NCBI GenBank assembly: GCA_027574665.1
Contig: CM050652.1
Coordinates: 39,770,307 to 39,834,306, forward strand
Direction of reading: 5' to 3'
DNA from: Rhynochetos jubatus
Taxonomy: Eukaryota > Chordata > Aves > Eurypygiformes > Rhynochetidae
DNA: 64,000 nt
Shown here: piece after piece, positions 13,141 to 27,200 of the stretch
How positions within the stretch are numbered: position 1 is the stretch's first letter
Layout: each line of letters starts with the position of its first letter
The notes under the pieces: model-generated
What the model was told of the DNA's origin: nothing
The model's input: the letters and a program-made list of their open reading frames with translations, nothing else
Databases searched by the model: none
Made by a program: the position numbers and the translations under genes

Positions 13141-14830
13141 ATCAGTAATGTCCTTCTCAGAGTCTAAAAGTTTTTTGCTTCTCCAAGTAGCATTTGCTAA
13201 GCAGGTTGCTCATCTATAACTAGAATTACCTGAAAGAATTACCTGTACTAATGAACATTGTTTTCCCTGCTCATATGTCCATATTTCTTTTCTGACACAG
13301 AGCCTGGATCTATGACCCATATGCAACTTTGCTATAACACATCCTGACAATATGGCCTTGCAAGCTCACATTCTCCATGCTCTGAGAAATTGGAAACATT
13401 CTGTAAGTGTTGTTAATGCTGTATAAATACCTTATAAAAGCTGTTACTGTCTGCCATAGGGTAATTACCTCCCATGCTATTTCAGGGTGCTTCAGCTAAT
13501 TGCAGTAATCATAGATTTCTAATTGCATTTAAAAGATAAGAAAAAGAAGGTGGGTAAAAGAAGGTAGGAAGAGAGATGAACAATGAAAAAACTTTATACT
13601 GGTCATGAAGCAGATGAGCAGGAAATAAATTTGGGGATTACACTAAATGACATCACATCACATTAGTTTTTAATGATTACTGACAAATCCCTGATTAGTG
13701 TTGTCAGCCTTTATAGCAATCTGGAAAGTGTCAATTCCCAAATTGTGTTGCATAGCCAATGATAGATATACCTCTGTTAATTTTCACTTAGCAAATGATA
13801 CAAAACTCAGGAGACTACAATTTTGGTTTTAATGCTTATGAAGTTACTTGACAACATGTAGAGTGTCAGTACTTGTGAGATTATAAATCCTGTTGGCCAA
13901 AAGCTAACAGAAAACCTACAATGGGAAAGCAGAAAAATCTCCCAAGGGTTGTATGATCACTTAAGGAGAAGAGTATCTGAAATACTCTACAGAACAATAT
14001 GTTGACAATGGCTGAGTTTTAAAGCCAGGATTAGCATAAAAATGTATCACTTTGAGAATTTAACAGTTTAAAGTAAGGCCAAGCTGCTAGAGTATGTGCC
14101 CAGATTCTGACCTGGTTATAATACACAGCATGAATTAGAGAGTCCTAGGTTCCTATTTTTTGGTTGTCGAGGTGACTGGAAGCTAAGTCCAGCAGAACTG
14201 GTCTTTGCTCCCTATATGAGCTGAAACACGAAAAAATTCTGAACCTGAAGGAGTACAAGTTCAGATTGAATGTCTAGTGCTTCCTATCCTAGAACTCGTA
14301 AGTGAAGACATGGAGATGTCTTTCACAAAAAAAAAAAAAAATTGATTCTGTGCACAAAACTGTTCAGATGTTCTGGATGTAAATAAATAATCCATCATGC
14401 TTGAAATATACATTTTTATTTTTTATAGCCAAAGTTCTTTTATGTGGACATCAGAATATTCATTTAAGTGACTAGCTGTTGATATTAACCTTGAAAGTAC
14501 CATCATATCCTGAATAAGCTCCCTACCAACAGGAGATATATGGAAAATAAAAATCACAATGGTCACTTGAATTACAGCTTCCTTTTCATTTGTAATTTTT
14601 TTGATGTTGGGCTCTAAACAACACAGTAAGGACAGTTGAATGAACTGGTCCACTATGAATGTTAAAGTAGGTCCACATCCCATATTGTACTGTGATGGAA
14701 TCTAAATTTGTGGTGTTTGTTAGGTATTAGAGAGTTACAAAGGTTAATGAGATAGTATTTTAAGCATATTTGATGACAATCAGGAGTTTCAACATTTGTT
14801 TATTTTTCCTTTGGAAGTGAGTACATGAAC
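13141..14830. other. AT-rich non-coding stretch
   Basis: No gene is recognised. It includes a 15-base A run (14327-14341). A faint resemblance to ancient CR1-type sequence around 13780-13830 is too weak to call. Confidence 0.5.
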
Positions 14831-14938
14831 ATGTTTATGTGCTGCCTAGAATGCTTTCTGCAATTATGGTCTCAAAGAGCACTCCTGGCAAGGAAATTTA
14901 GAGCAAGAGGCAAATACATCCGAAGGAAGAGAGATTGA
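14831..14938 (+). CDS. Hypothetical 35-codon small ORF, low support
   Basis: The frame starts at an ATG and encodes a hydrophobic, Cys-containing N-terminal half (MFMCCLECFLQLW...) and a strongly basic C-terminal half that ends ...YIRRKRD before TGA. That split composition is unusual for random translation, but the frame is very short. It lies 55 bases upstream of a near-consensus splice donor (GTAAGT at 14994), so it could be an upstream ORF in a 5' leader or part of a long non-coding RNA. I recognise no family. Chance remains the simplest explanation. Confidence 0.12.
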   Translation: MFMCCLECFLQLWSQRALLARKFRARGKYIRRKRD

Positions 14939-14993
14939 TTCAGAGCGCATTAAAGCCAACAGAAAGACTCCCAGCAACTCTAGGGAGCTTTGG

Positions 14994-15105
14994 GTAAGTT
15001 GCAAGGCTTCCTGTTTCTACAGTTACATTTGATTCAAACCGTTTATGCTTTTTTCTTCTTTCTTTTTTTCAGTGAAGCCACTGCCATCATGCCCACTGAA
15101 TCAGA
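14994..15105 (+). other. Predicted mini-intron plus 33-nt mini-exon
   Basis: A strong donor (GG/GTAAGT, GT at 14994-14995) is followed 79 nt later by an excellent acceptor. The acceptor is a tract of about 22 pyrimidines with almost no purines, ending in CAG at 15070-15072. The next 33 bases (15073-15105) end at a second strong donor, AGA/GTAAGA. Three near-consensus splice sites in the correct order within 115 bases is more than I would expect by chance, although each motif alone is common. The mini-exon contains an ATG (15089) reading MPTES up to the donor. A 5'-UTR exon or a lncRNA exon is plausible. I see no partner coding exon in the window. Confidence 0.25.
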
Positions 15106-18100
15106 GTAAGAACACTCTAAGTTTGCCATGCATGAAAGGTTCCTCTAACATCTGAAGCATTATATTTCACACAGTGTAGCTCCCACTCTCACAGGCAGAG
15201 CAGCAAGGTGAACTTCGTGACATAAAGAGATGTTGCAACAGTCAATTAGTGACACACTACAGGAAATATCCTAATCCTTGCTGAAAGCAGCTTTGTTACC
15301 TACAGCAATAGTGCTGCCAGGCAGATGATGCAGAGCTCTTTACGTCTGAGAACCCTCTGACCCAGCTCTGCCTTTCCTGTCTGTCCTCTGCGCCACCACC
15401 CTGTGAATGACATGTCCACAATAGAAATGTAGAAAGCATACTTAGCTACTTAGAATTCAGCCTTCCCAGGTATTCCCCAGCTACACTAAGTGTCAGGGCA
15501 TCATTATTTTTGTCTTTGGACTTCTTCACTGTGAGTAGAGAATGTTGAAACATTTTATAATAGTTACACAATCAATTCCCATTAGTAAAAATAGGAGCAT
15601 GATTGCTCTCCATTGTGTTCACCTGGGTGAACCCAGGGTTTCTTTAGTGGACCAAAGTAGCCATTGACTAACAAGCTTAGAGGGCTGAAATTTATTTTAA
15701 TTTATATTGTTGTATTTAAAATCTGTCTTTCTTTTAAGCACTACTGTTTACTAAGAACTGCTACTTCTGAAGAAACATGCATTAATTTCTTGTTTGATTT
15801 TTATAACTTTTATATTTATCACAAGCAAATTCACATAAATGCAGGGATCTAATCTTAATGTTGCTACCACATCTATAAGCAAAAGTTCAACTGATTTTCC
15901 TAAATCTCCATAAAAATCAGAGCACCTGAAACCTGTGCTGAAACAAATGAGTAAATAAATAATGCAAGTATATAAACAGTTCAAATTAATATATTTTCCC
16001 TGATTTCTTACTCCATTACAATCTAACCATCCATGCCTACTTCAAAGGCGAGGAATCCAATTATCCATGCCCACTTCCATCTCTGGTTTTGCTTCAACCA
16101 GCCGGGAGATTTTCCCCAGGCAGCCATACAGCCACTTGTACTAACTGTCTTTTCCTAGTGTGCTTGGTCATTCATATAACCTAACTTGTCCCAGCTATCA
16201 GTTAGCCCAGCCCCTCTCTATTAGGATTCCTGCCAGCGTCAAAGGTAAAACTCAAAGTTAGGAAATCTGAGCAGACACTTGAGGCACACACATTAACAAT
16301 CATTACAGTTGGGTCGAACTTGGAATTCATGTTAGCAAAAGCAGAGCAACCACTAATGTTTTTCATGTGACCCTCAAATGAAAACAGTCTACAGATGCTC
16401 CCAATGTCCCTGCGTTATCAAAATGTAGACTGTACAACTTAAGCTATTTGTTTTATAGTCTCCAACCCCCCCTGGTAGTTTGAGAGGAACTGCTCCAAAG
16501 AGTATTAGAAAGTACACTTCAGACTAATGCCTGTGGAACACAATAGGTTCTTCAGAGTCACTCATGTCTTTCCTGCAAAGTCAAGTCCCATAGCATATGT
16601 AGTCATAAATATAAATGTATTAAATCCCATTAATAGTTTTTAACAACATTCAGCATTCCACTAGAGCTTACCATTTTATTACCCCTTCCCAAGTCCTTCA
16701 GAGCTGATATGGACAGTATTGAGAAGTCACAATGAAACAAAAGCAATTTTAATATGTTGGGGTACTCAGTGTACAACCTACACGAATGTACAATTTGCTT
16801 GAGAAGAGGAGCTGACCTTAGAGGAAAGTAAGGATTTTCACTATGATATGTGAGACCACAGTACATTACTTTGTGAGTAGTCTTTGCTGAAGTCAGCAGG
16901 AATAACAGATAGGTGATATGACAAAATTTAACATACATGACAGACTCCTTTAAGAATAAATAGTTGAGAAATGAAAGCAAAGGGCTCCCTACGTAATTGT
17001 GACTTTCACCTAAGGAAAACCAACCTTTCTTGTCCAGAAACCTGGCAGTGAGATTAGAGAAATACTTACTTTGAAGGAACAAAACCTGAATACTTCATCA
17101 AACAATTTAAAGTGCTTCAGTATGCCATCGGAATATAATCCTTCTTGTCTCAGTCAATGTGCACAAGTACCTGACAGCCCATACTGCCAGACCATGCTCA
17201 GCTGACTTAATCCCACTGGTAGATTTGGCAACTGGAGTAAATCAGGGAACCATGCAGTCCAGAGTTTTGTTCAGTCTTATCTCAATTATTATCAAAAAGC
17301 CTCTGAAAGTTCCTCTCGTATCCTCATAAACATTAACTGTGTAAACCGTGAAATGACAAGACAGAAGCAAAGGAAATTCTGACTTTTGAGCTGTCTACAC
17401 ACTGAAATAATTTGGAAGTACAGAGAAAAAGGACAGAATCATTTCACCCACACTGCAGATCTCACATGTAGAAAGACCCCTTGAGCACTCAAGCATTCTC
17501 CTTGTCTTAAGTGGGACAACTATTCAGCTGAGTAAGGATTACAGATGTCACTAGGAGGCACAAGACAGGGACCATTATTTCTGCACTACTTTAGCTGTTC
17601 TGGCTGGTAATCAGTACAGAAAGCCAGCTGAATAGAAAAGACCAACCCTAAAGCAAGGATTGTTTTATGGCTTGCTCTGTGTGCTCACTCCAGTTCCAGT
17701 AATAAAAGAAAGATATTACTTTGAATCTCATTAATTATTTATTATCATCTATCTGCACCCCTGAACTCTTCCTGCTTCAGGAGTCACCGCACATTTATGG
17801 TAATTCATCAGACACAGATGTTTTCAAATTCCCTCTAAAGCCATAAACAGGGATGCCAGCAGCCCAGCTAAGTTAGAGAAGCCTTGATTTATCGGAACAG
17901 ATTTTGCTGTTTAAAAAGCCTAATGTACAAACTCTAAGTAAGATAGGCAAACACACTCTGATATATTAAACAAGAGAATAGAATGAAAGAAGAGTCAGAA
18001 GTGTGTTTGATGCTCAACCATGTGGTTAGTGAAATAAAGACAGATGGATACATGTAAACACCAAGTTTTTTATAGCAATTCTGCTATCGCAAATTCTCAC

Positions 18101-20599
18101 TAGAGCTTCCCCAGCTTAACTTGCTTTGCAGTTTGTAGTCATATGCTTGCATCCTAAACACCCAAGCAGCTTTCACTACCCTTCATGCGGAACCAGTTCT
18201 GCAAAATAGCATGTTCCTAATCTTTTTCCATTCCATCATCAGTGTTCTGTAGGCCTTGATCCCTCAAAAGATTATGTATACCTACTGAACCCACTGCAGT
18301 CACTGGGGCTTTTCATAGGAGTAAAAATTCTTGCAGTCTGGAAGAGGACAATGCCATGAGTCTCCCTACAGATGTAGGATTTCTTCATGTTTGTGCTTGC
18401 TTTCATTTTCTTTCAAAGTATATTTTTATTTCTAGGTCATGGGGTTGATGCTATTAAAGGTTATTCAAGCTTGAAATGTTCAAACTCTCTAGAAGTACAG
18501 GTTCAAGTGAGAGGTCTAACCTGAGACCAGCTGACATAAATCAAAATATGTCTACTGAGCTTTGAATTAGGTGATACATGATGGGTGAGTACTTCAGTTG
18601 TCACCTGAAAACCCTTCTATTGTGGCTCAGATGGGAGAAGTTTCTATAGTCGTTTTCCTAAGTGCCAATTTTTTTTCTCTTCTATTGAGACTAAAACATG
18701 ATTTTAACTAGATAACTGAATAGTAGCATGAGGGACTTCTATTTTTTCCTGGATAGATTTCCTTCTGGAGGCAAGTAAATGAAATGAAACAGAATACACA
18801 GCACAACCTATTTTAAAATACTGAGCAGTCTCTCTCATTTGTTAGATGTTTCTGTGTATGAAATAATGAAATGCAAAGACATCCAAGCAGCAAACACTCC
18901 ATGCTAGCTAATTGATCCTACTGAGAAGCATACACTTATCCAGTTTGACAGAGCTGATAGTTCATTCAGCGGAAGTTCTGGTGGGTGTGCACAGTACATC
19001 ATTGTACCTTGCAGATATATTACACATCAGATAGATAATGAACTTCTGACACACATTCACAGAGGAGAAATCCAGAAAAATAAACACAGAAGGAAAAAAG
19101 GAATGTAGTCACTGCACTAAGCTGTCAGTGAAACACTTCTATACTCCTTATTTCCTTTCCTTCACTTGCTGAGGCATACTGACAGTGGAAGAGTCGTATT
19201 GACCCTCCTGTAAATATGTCCTACCACAATCCATTGCAGTTGTTAGGTTCAGTGTATTTCAGCATTGTAAAGCTTAGAAGAGACATCATAATAGAGCAAT
19301 GAGATTAAAATTTTGTTCCTTATTAAGATAACTAACTAACTAAAAATAATTGTCAACAATACCATAAAAACAGAAGAAACTCAGACTTCAAACTAAGGAA
19401 GAAAAAATCAGAAACAAGTTTTCTTCCAAGGTTTTGCAGATTGTGTAAATTCTAAAACAAATGTCATCGGTATGAGGTAAAAAGATTCCTTGAAGATATC
19501 TCTGAGTCATAGATTTGGGGAAGGTGCTCAGAAACGTATCATATTCTCTTTCCTTGTTCTGCTTTTTCACCTTTTCACCACCCATGGAGGCTCGTCAGAG
19601 AATGGCTAATGAGGTAGGTAGATCTATAATCTAACTCCATACAGTTTCCCCTATGTACACCCAATGCCCTGCTTATGCCTGTACGATACAAGGGTTATGT
19701 GACATGTAACTGTAATTTCTGATAACATAGGCTGTTGGATTAATATGAAATCATTCCCCAGAATAGAATCAGTAGGGTGGGAACTTTTAAAAGTTTGAAA
19801 TACCATCCCAAAACTTACAGCTTTCATTAACAACTTTCTTCATTACACAGCCAGTTATACATTAAGTCTCTATGTTTATAGAGACACAACTTACACCTCA
19901 GTAGTGTCTTACATAATTTTAATCAAAGACTACTTTAATCAGTAAATTTCTCACATATTAATTTTTAGATGCTATCTGGAGCCAAAAAAGCTTCGATTTC
20001 ATCTGCCTTCCAGTTAATTAGTTCACCTAGGTATACATACGTAGGTACCTAGGGCTATGCTTTCAATGGGCACCACTCAAAGACTGCATAATGTCCAAGC
20101 CTGCTAACGACTCTCTGGAGGAGGATTTTCCATAAACATCTGTTACTAACACTCCCCTGTGTCTGATCAAATTGGGTCCCCATCAGCCATATGCACTCCA
20201 CATCTGCTAGATCCAGTTAGTGACTCTGTAGCATTTCCTAAATTACATCAGTGATATTACGGAAGGTCACAGCACCATAGGCTTGTGTTCATAGCCTTTC
20301 AAAATACTGTTTGTGTCCACCTGCAGGACTTTATCCATGACATGTTAACATGTAGGAATTATTTAATACTCAATGCCATATAAAAAGGAAGGTAATTAAA
20401 TAGCCAAACCTTCAAACAGAAGATATAAACAACCCATTCAGGTAAGGCACTAAATTTAGGTGCAATTTTTTCATTGGTTTTGACAATTTCAGGTAAAGTC
20501 TTCTAAGGATGTTACAACGATTAATGTGGAAGTTGTCAACCACTTTTCTACAGAGTGTGTCATTGCACCAAATTTAACGATATATTCCATGAATTCCTT
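15106..20599. other. AT-rich non-coding stretch
   Basis: No gene is recognised. A 150-codon frame on the - strand (16630-17082) has no motif and looks like chance. The segment 17700-17960 reads like conserved regulatory DNA (see findings). An 8-bp inverted repeat with a 12-base loop, CCTAGGTA...TACCTAGG, lies at 20026-20053. Confidence 0.5.
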
Positions 20600-21248
20600 T
20601 GCTGGGTTTGATTTGGATAAAGTTGGGTTTTTTCACAGTAGCTAGTGTGAGGCTACGGTTTGGATTTGTGCTGAGAAGAATATTGACAACACACTAATTT
20701 TTTAGTTGTTGCAAAAAATTTCTACATTAAGTCAAGGACTTTATCAGTTTCCCATACTGTACCTGTGTTCCCAGCTTCTCCTCTACAAGATCTTGGGAGG
20801 AGTCACAGCCAGGACAGCTGACCCAAACTGACCAAAGGGACAATTCAAACCATAAAACTTCCTGCTGAGTATATAAGTAGGAGGGAGTTGGCTGGGGGGC
20901 TCTCTCTCACTCTCACGGCTTGGGATCTGCTTGGACGTCAGTTGGTGCATGGTGAGCAGTTGTATTTTTTTTTCCCCTTTGTTGATTTTATTTTCATTAC
21001 ATGTTATTATCTTTAATAGTAGTAGTATTTTTCCATTACATATTCTTATAACTCTTATTAGCGGTAGTATTAGTATTACTAGTATAATTATTTTATTTCA
21101 TTTATTTTCAATTATTAAACTGTTATCTCAACTCACAAGTTTTCTTACTTTTTCCTCTGATTTTCTCCCCCATCCTACTGGAAGAGGGAGGAGGTGAGTG
21201 AGCAGCTGTGTTCTGCTCACTGCTTAGTTGCTGACTGGGATTAAACCA
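20600..21248 (+). mobile_element. Solo LTR of an avian endogenous retrovirus
   Basis: This is an LTR fossil on the + strand. It begins TGCTGGGTTTGATTTGG and ends GGGATTAAACCA, so it has TG...CA edges. Parts in order are: a U3 with the block 'acagctgacccaaactgacc', a TATA box (TATATAAG, about 20870), an AT-rich region full of TAGTAGTATT words, an ATTAAAC poly-A signal (21114-21120), and a U5 ending in a 'ggaggtgagtgagcagc' block. I recognise the family from many neoavian genomes as an ERV LTR, probably ERVL-like, though the class is from memory. No internal viral region flanks it, so it is a solo LTR. It is clearly decayed and appears older than the related copy at 59.8 kb. No target-site duplication is obvious. 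Confidence 0.8.
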
Positions 21249-24200
21249 AAGCAATTCTTTAAATCCATTTGAACCTATCTGAATATAAAGATTTTTAATC
21301 AGTAAACAAGGCATTTAAAATAATTTAAAATTAAAGTCATTAAGATTAAAAAAAAATATTAGAGCTTTAAGTGGTATTAAACTAGGTTTTAAAACAATAA
21401 AATATGCCTCAGGCTTTTCATATTACATATAATTTTTTATCTGAAAGGACAGATTTGAAAAGCTAGATTTAACCATTCTAGATAGATCATTTTGTACTAT
21501 TGTCTGTAATAATGTAGTTCAATACAGTATTTTATATCTATTGGAACACATAATAATAAAACCCAGCAAGATAAACATTTCTTTTCATCATTGTATTTCT
21601 CCAAAATTATAAAGGTCTTGTCTTGCTGATCAAGTAAAGAGATATTATGCACATGAAAAAGAATGAGCAGGATATGAACATAAATCCATTCAAGATTAAC
21701 CATGTAAGCACAAAATACTGTCCCAAAATGGTTTTGACTGAATCCCAGATTCGCAACATTAGCTTTTAATTTCCCTCAAAAATGCATAGCTTTTATTTTT
21801 AAATTGTCACAGACATACAATGAAATGTCCTGAAATAAAATGCAGAGTGCTGTGCTTCTGCCAAATTACACTGTATTCTATTCTGTGTTGAACATTGATG
21901 CAAACTTATTCCAACAAAGCCAAATTTCTAGGGTTTTCTTCCAAATCCAATCCCTCAGTTAACATAACTGCCCAAGGCTTTTTTTGTAAAGTCAGTTAAC
22001 AGCCTACAAAGAACCTAGCACGCAGCCATCCAACATATTGCATTTAGCAACTCCAAACATTTGCTTCATTACTATGTTATTCAGATATATCTACTGAATT
22101 TTTAGTTTATTGAAAACTTTGACTTTTCCTAAGCTTGCTGTTGGAGTAACATGCCTATATGTGATGTGGACCCATATAAGCATCTTCTGCAATGCAGAGA
22201 TTTCCATAAAGGTCTTCTCTTTGAACTTGGGGGAGCTAGATCGACCCTTGTATTTCAGTGTATTTTGAAATGGTTTGCTTGTAGAGAAGTGGCTTTAGAG
22301 CCTTCCACCAGCTTGATCACAATATCATACCCTACTCCTAAACTCCTCTGACACCATCCTGCACCCTTATGTTCTAGTGAATGAAGGAGAATAGCCCATC
22401 CTCCACCATTCCTTCACCTCTTTCCTCTGCATCCAGAACCCCCCCTCTTTGTGAGGAATTCAGGTTTTCCATCATGGAAAATCCTTCTTACGTGAAATCC
22501 TACCTATCTATAAATTCTAACTGTTGTAGAGCTCATCACTGCAAGAGGACAGTTGAGGATATGGTAAGTGGTTGGAGGTTATCCTTAGGGTCTCACAAGA
22601 TCTTGAAGTCCCTCATATGTAGCCTCAAACTACTTCTCTGTAGCCACCCTCACTGTTTTAGAAATGAAGCACAGTCCAAACGAGACAGAAAAGTGAAAGT
22701 GCAGTTTTAATGCTTAGGGCATACGGGGAAGAGAAAAAAAGGAAAGAGGTAATATTGAGGGACATTTTGACTGCCACTGGGCTGAGATTGGGCTGAAACT
22801 TCGGGCTGAGGAAGGGAACTCTCATCTAGAGCATGGCAGGTTGAAACATGTAAAAAACATAACCTATGTACTTCAGTAGGAGGAGAAACTGATTTTGCAT
22901 AGCTGTATGTTGGGCAGAGCCTCTGAGAAGCAGAAAGAGGTGAGGAAGGACAGTGGTGTCATACCTACTGTCACCAAACAAGTGTTGCCCATCATGGAGC
23001 ACAATGTGCAGGAGTTGTTCCCTTCACCCTCCCTTCAGGATTCAGATCTGTATTTCACTGGTACAGAGCAGTTTCTTAGAAGCACAGTATCTGGAAAATA
23101 ATAATGTTTCCTTACATTATAAATACCTTTCTGACTCGTGCTTGTGCATGTTCGTGATACAGCATAAGCTGTGTGTAAAAAGAAGGACTATAAGTCCTCA
23201 TGGTAATTTCAAACGCCTCTTACTTTTACACTTTCATACGCAGAAAACTAAGGGGGTTATCACAAGTGTATAAAAATTCTTGGCCAAGTTCTTATTCATT
23301 ACTCTGTAAATCAGGAGCAAGCCCACTGACCCAATAAAGTCACAATAGCCTAAGGAGGAGAAATCCTGCCAATATGTCATTATTTTTTTATGAAATCAGA
23401 ATGTCCTGTTCTTTAATTTAAAAGGTAGTCTACTTTTATTGTAGACAGTACAATGGAAACTGTAGTGCTAGCCTTTGAGGTGTTGTGGGTCATGAATCAT
23501 AAGTTATCCATATGAGTGTTCATCATTCATCAAACACTAAAAGGTAGTCTTTGATGTCTGAAAGAATTATAAAAATAGAGAATATTACCTTTTAAAATTC
23601 TGCGTATTTCTCTTTTTCAGTGATGCTTCACAAGCTATGAAGTTTCCACTGCATATGACAACTGCTATGTAAGCTGTAAAAATGCTATCTGTGCAAAGGA
23701 TTTATATAATTCAACAGTGGATAGAAAACAGTGGATCTCAACTAGCAGTGAGTATACCTCTTATTTAAGAATGGACATACTGCCAGATGTCAAAGCTGGA
23801 AAGATACAGGGGTTAGTCCAAAGCAGCCTATCCTTTGTTTAAAAATGGGCTTTAATTGATAATGAGGAAACTCACAAGCTGGCTTAACAGGAAACCTGAC
23901 TTCTGTGACTTCTTAAGTCCTTTGGTGTACTGCCATCAGGAGTCTGTGACATTGATTTAGAAACGCTATCAAAGCATTGACCCATCCTCAACAGAGCCTA
24001 CTGTTCTCTCATTTTCTCTGGGCTATTTTAAGCATCAGCTGACATTGTTCCTTCTGCCTTTCATCTGCTTATCAGTCACGTTTAGGTGTCAGTCAGAATT
24101 TCCCACCTCAGCTTTCTACATGAGTATCTCTTATGCTTTCTCTTCATGCTGTCCTGTCAGGAGTTCTCAAAGGCTGCTTCTGCTTTCCAACACTGGACTA

Positions 24201-27200
24201 TGGTTTGTATTAATGCAGTTTCATCAAAGAAACCATATGCCTCAAAAATGGTAGGAAGAAACTGATATTTAAAAGCTGCTGTATGATCTTTACTATTGCT
24301 GAGAGAAACCGGTGTTTTTAGGCTTTGAATTTAAAAGTGCAGGGTATCATTTGTATGTTAGTGTGGTCTCATTTTGAGAAGGGCATAAAGGAGGACTGAG
24401 AAGTAGAACTGTAGGTAAATTGTGATATAATTAATTACAATTATGTAACTTAGAGTTCAGTCTGGTGATCATTCAATTACACTTGCAGGAGATGGAGCAC
24501 AAATTGACTTTGTCCCAAATAGTTAAGCAGAAAGGTCATTGCGTCTTTCTTTCTGTTATGAAAAGAAACTGCTGAGAAACTGTCTCCAAAAGAAATTGGC
24601 AAAACTCAGTTTGAAGATGACTTTAAAGCTGATAAAATATCAGTAATCTAACCTTTTAAAAAAACAAAAACTAGTGTGGAGTTTATGTTATGCAGAATCA
24701 AAGGGCAATAATGTTTTCCAGTCTTCCAGTCAGCTGCTTTGGAAAAGCTGTAGCTATGGCCTTAAATATCATAAACAAAGGAAATTCTGAGGAATGATGT
24801 ATTAAATTTGACATTGGCTATTCACCAAGGGATGGCTTGCTATTCCACATGGCTAGTTACTCACTAACTTCTGAAAATTATTTCTCTGTCATTTGAAGCA
24901 AACACTCTGCTATATCTGCTCAGGAGACCTTCTATCACTTTGCTAATTGGTGCAATTATTTAAAACTGGAAAAATGCAGAATAATACAAAATTAGGAGAC
25001 CTACAGATAGCTTTCAGTTTATAGAGCTCTAAATCCCACTCAAAATCTCTAGACAGTGACCTGCAACATGACAAGGAATATTCTAGCAGTAAAGTATGTC
25101 AATCTACGTGGAGAAAGTAGTAAGCACTCAGAAGTCCTACGTACACTTGAGCTAAGCACTGCAGCTTTCTAATATAAGCATCATAATTCAGACAATGAAG
25201 ATCCTAACTAACTGTAGTTTAAAGAAGTACATCATTGGAAGTAAAATTTTAGAATTATTGTGTCTCCTTAGCTCCCCTCCTCATGACCATTGATGGAACA
25301 GCTTCTTTCAAGAAACACATAAAACACACAAATAAGAAGATTTGGAACACACACTACTTTTTAAGGTAAAAGGATCGAAAGGGTAGTAAAACTTTAGAAA
25401 GTTTCAGAAATCTATAAATGACCATTTTCCCCCTCTGTCGAATACACACACAATACATGCCACTGGAGTCTCCTCAAAAAATGGAAAAGTGTTGCTTTAA
25501 AGCAGAAGGTAGAAGACAGAACTCATTTTGTCCAAGACTTTTACCTCATGGAGGGACTTTCTAGAAACAGATGGCAGTGTTTCAGCTTGACTTCAGAATG
25601 AATGCGGTATTTCAGCTGGTTACCAGTGAGTTGAAGGGACCACAATGTTTACATCATTGGTTCTTCCTTTCTCAGGGACCTTACTTTCTCAGGGTTTGTT
25701 TTCTCATTGTTCTTTCTCAGAGGCAACCTTTATGGCTGCAGATCTGTGTGCATGAAAACACAGGCTCTACATGGTCATCATGGAGCAAACAGCCCACACA
25801 ATTCAGGCCTTAGTTTGTGGTAAAAAGTCCAATCATTGAACAGATTTCTACTTGTTATAGTAGGTAATTGCAGGTTAAATTTTTTACCCACAACTCCAGG
25901 ATCACGGTAAGTAACTGGTCTCTGTCAGGAAAAAAGTATAGAGGCTATCACTTATGATAATGCGTATGAAATTTTTCATGAGTAAAGATTATCTTTCGTA
26001 AAAATATGAAGTATCCTAGTGCGTGCTTTTCTAGATGCATCCCCTAATAATAATTGCCTTCAACACAATTATTAAGCTTATAGCTTAAACCATATAAAAT
26101 TTAGCAAAGGAAACTAGTAATAGAATTTAATTTGTTTCAATGGATTTTAAATTAAAACCCCAAGATACTTTTATACTTATAAAACTCATTTATATTCACA
26201 CTAACATAACTGCAGTTCCCAAGTTCAGCTTGGATTTGGGTTCCTGTAACATTCAGCATCTTACACTGGAAGTTTATCTCCTTCTCACATGGCCATAAAG
26301 AGTTGGCCACGCAGTACTGAAGCTGGTGTTGGACTCTGACGATTGCTTATAACTGGTTTATTTAAATATGCCAAATTGCCTGAGGTGGGTGGCACAGACT
26401 GAAAGAAGACACACAGGAGTTTATGGGACTGGACAACCATTAAATCTACTTTTCTATAACAAACAATCTGATCCAGAAAAAAAAATCCAGGGTAAAAAAG
26501 GCATTTGATCAAGAATACAGTTGTGTCACTTGAGCTCCCACTTCTCTACAGATATTTTACCAAGGCAAATGCACATGTTATTCAAGGTTTCTCAGTTGCA
26601 AAGAGTTTCCATCTTCTAGCATTCCAACTTAACAGTAAATACTTTTTCCAGCAAGACTACCTTTAAAAGTGGGAAAAAAATTGAACAAAGAGAAAATAGG
26701 GGTTTGTTTTGGTTTTAATCAAATCACCCAAAATCAGAACAAACTAGAACATTGTGGGAGTAGCAGGATAAATGTGAGACCTGGCAGAATCTGAGAACCT
26801 AATTCCCCACCTTCCCCCTTTAGGTTCACATCCAGTTTTTTATTTCTATTGGAGAAGTGTATATGAGTCCCATGTGGGATCAGACCTGTATTGTCCAAGG
26901 AGCATACTAAGAAAAGCACACAGCAAGTTACACATCCTATTCCAAATCCAGTTCAAATAAAGTTGAAATGAAAAGCTTTTTGTGTTCTCTAGGGCTTCTC
27001 TATCTTTGGCCTTACATCATTTGTCAAACAGAAAAATAACTTCAAGATCAAAAATCTGAAACTGGAAATATTTTGCTACTGTGAAACAAATGGAGTTTGG
27101 GCTATTGTACAAACAAGAAGCTTTTATACTTATTTCTAGCACGTTTTGTGTGGGTTTTTTTTGTTTGGTTGGTTTTTTAAAATAAGCTGATATTGGAAGA

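Noticed and set aside
13670-14000. Faint resemblance to CR1 ORF2 (TTAGCAAATGATACAAAACTC, like the FADDTKL block)
   Set aside because: Only one short block fits and the flanks do not continue the match, so a relic is possible but unsupported.
16630-17082. 150-codon open frame on the - strand
   Set aside because: It has no recognisable motif, domain or splice context. The length is near the chance maximum for 64 kb of AT-rich DNA read in six frames.
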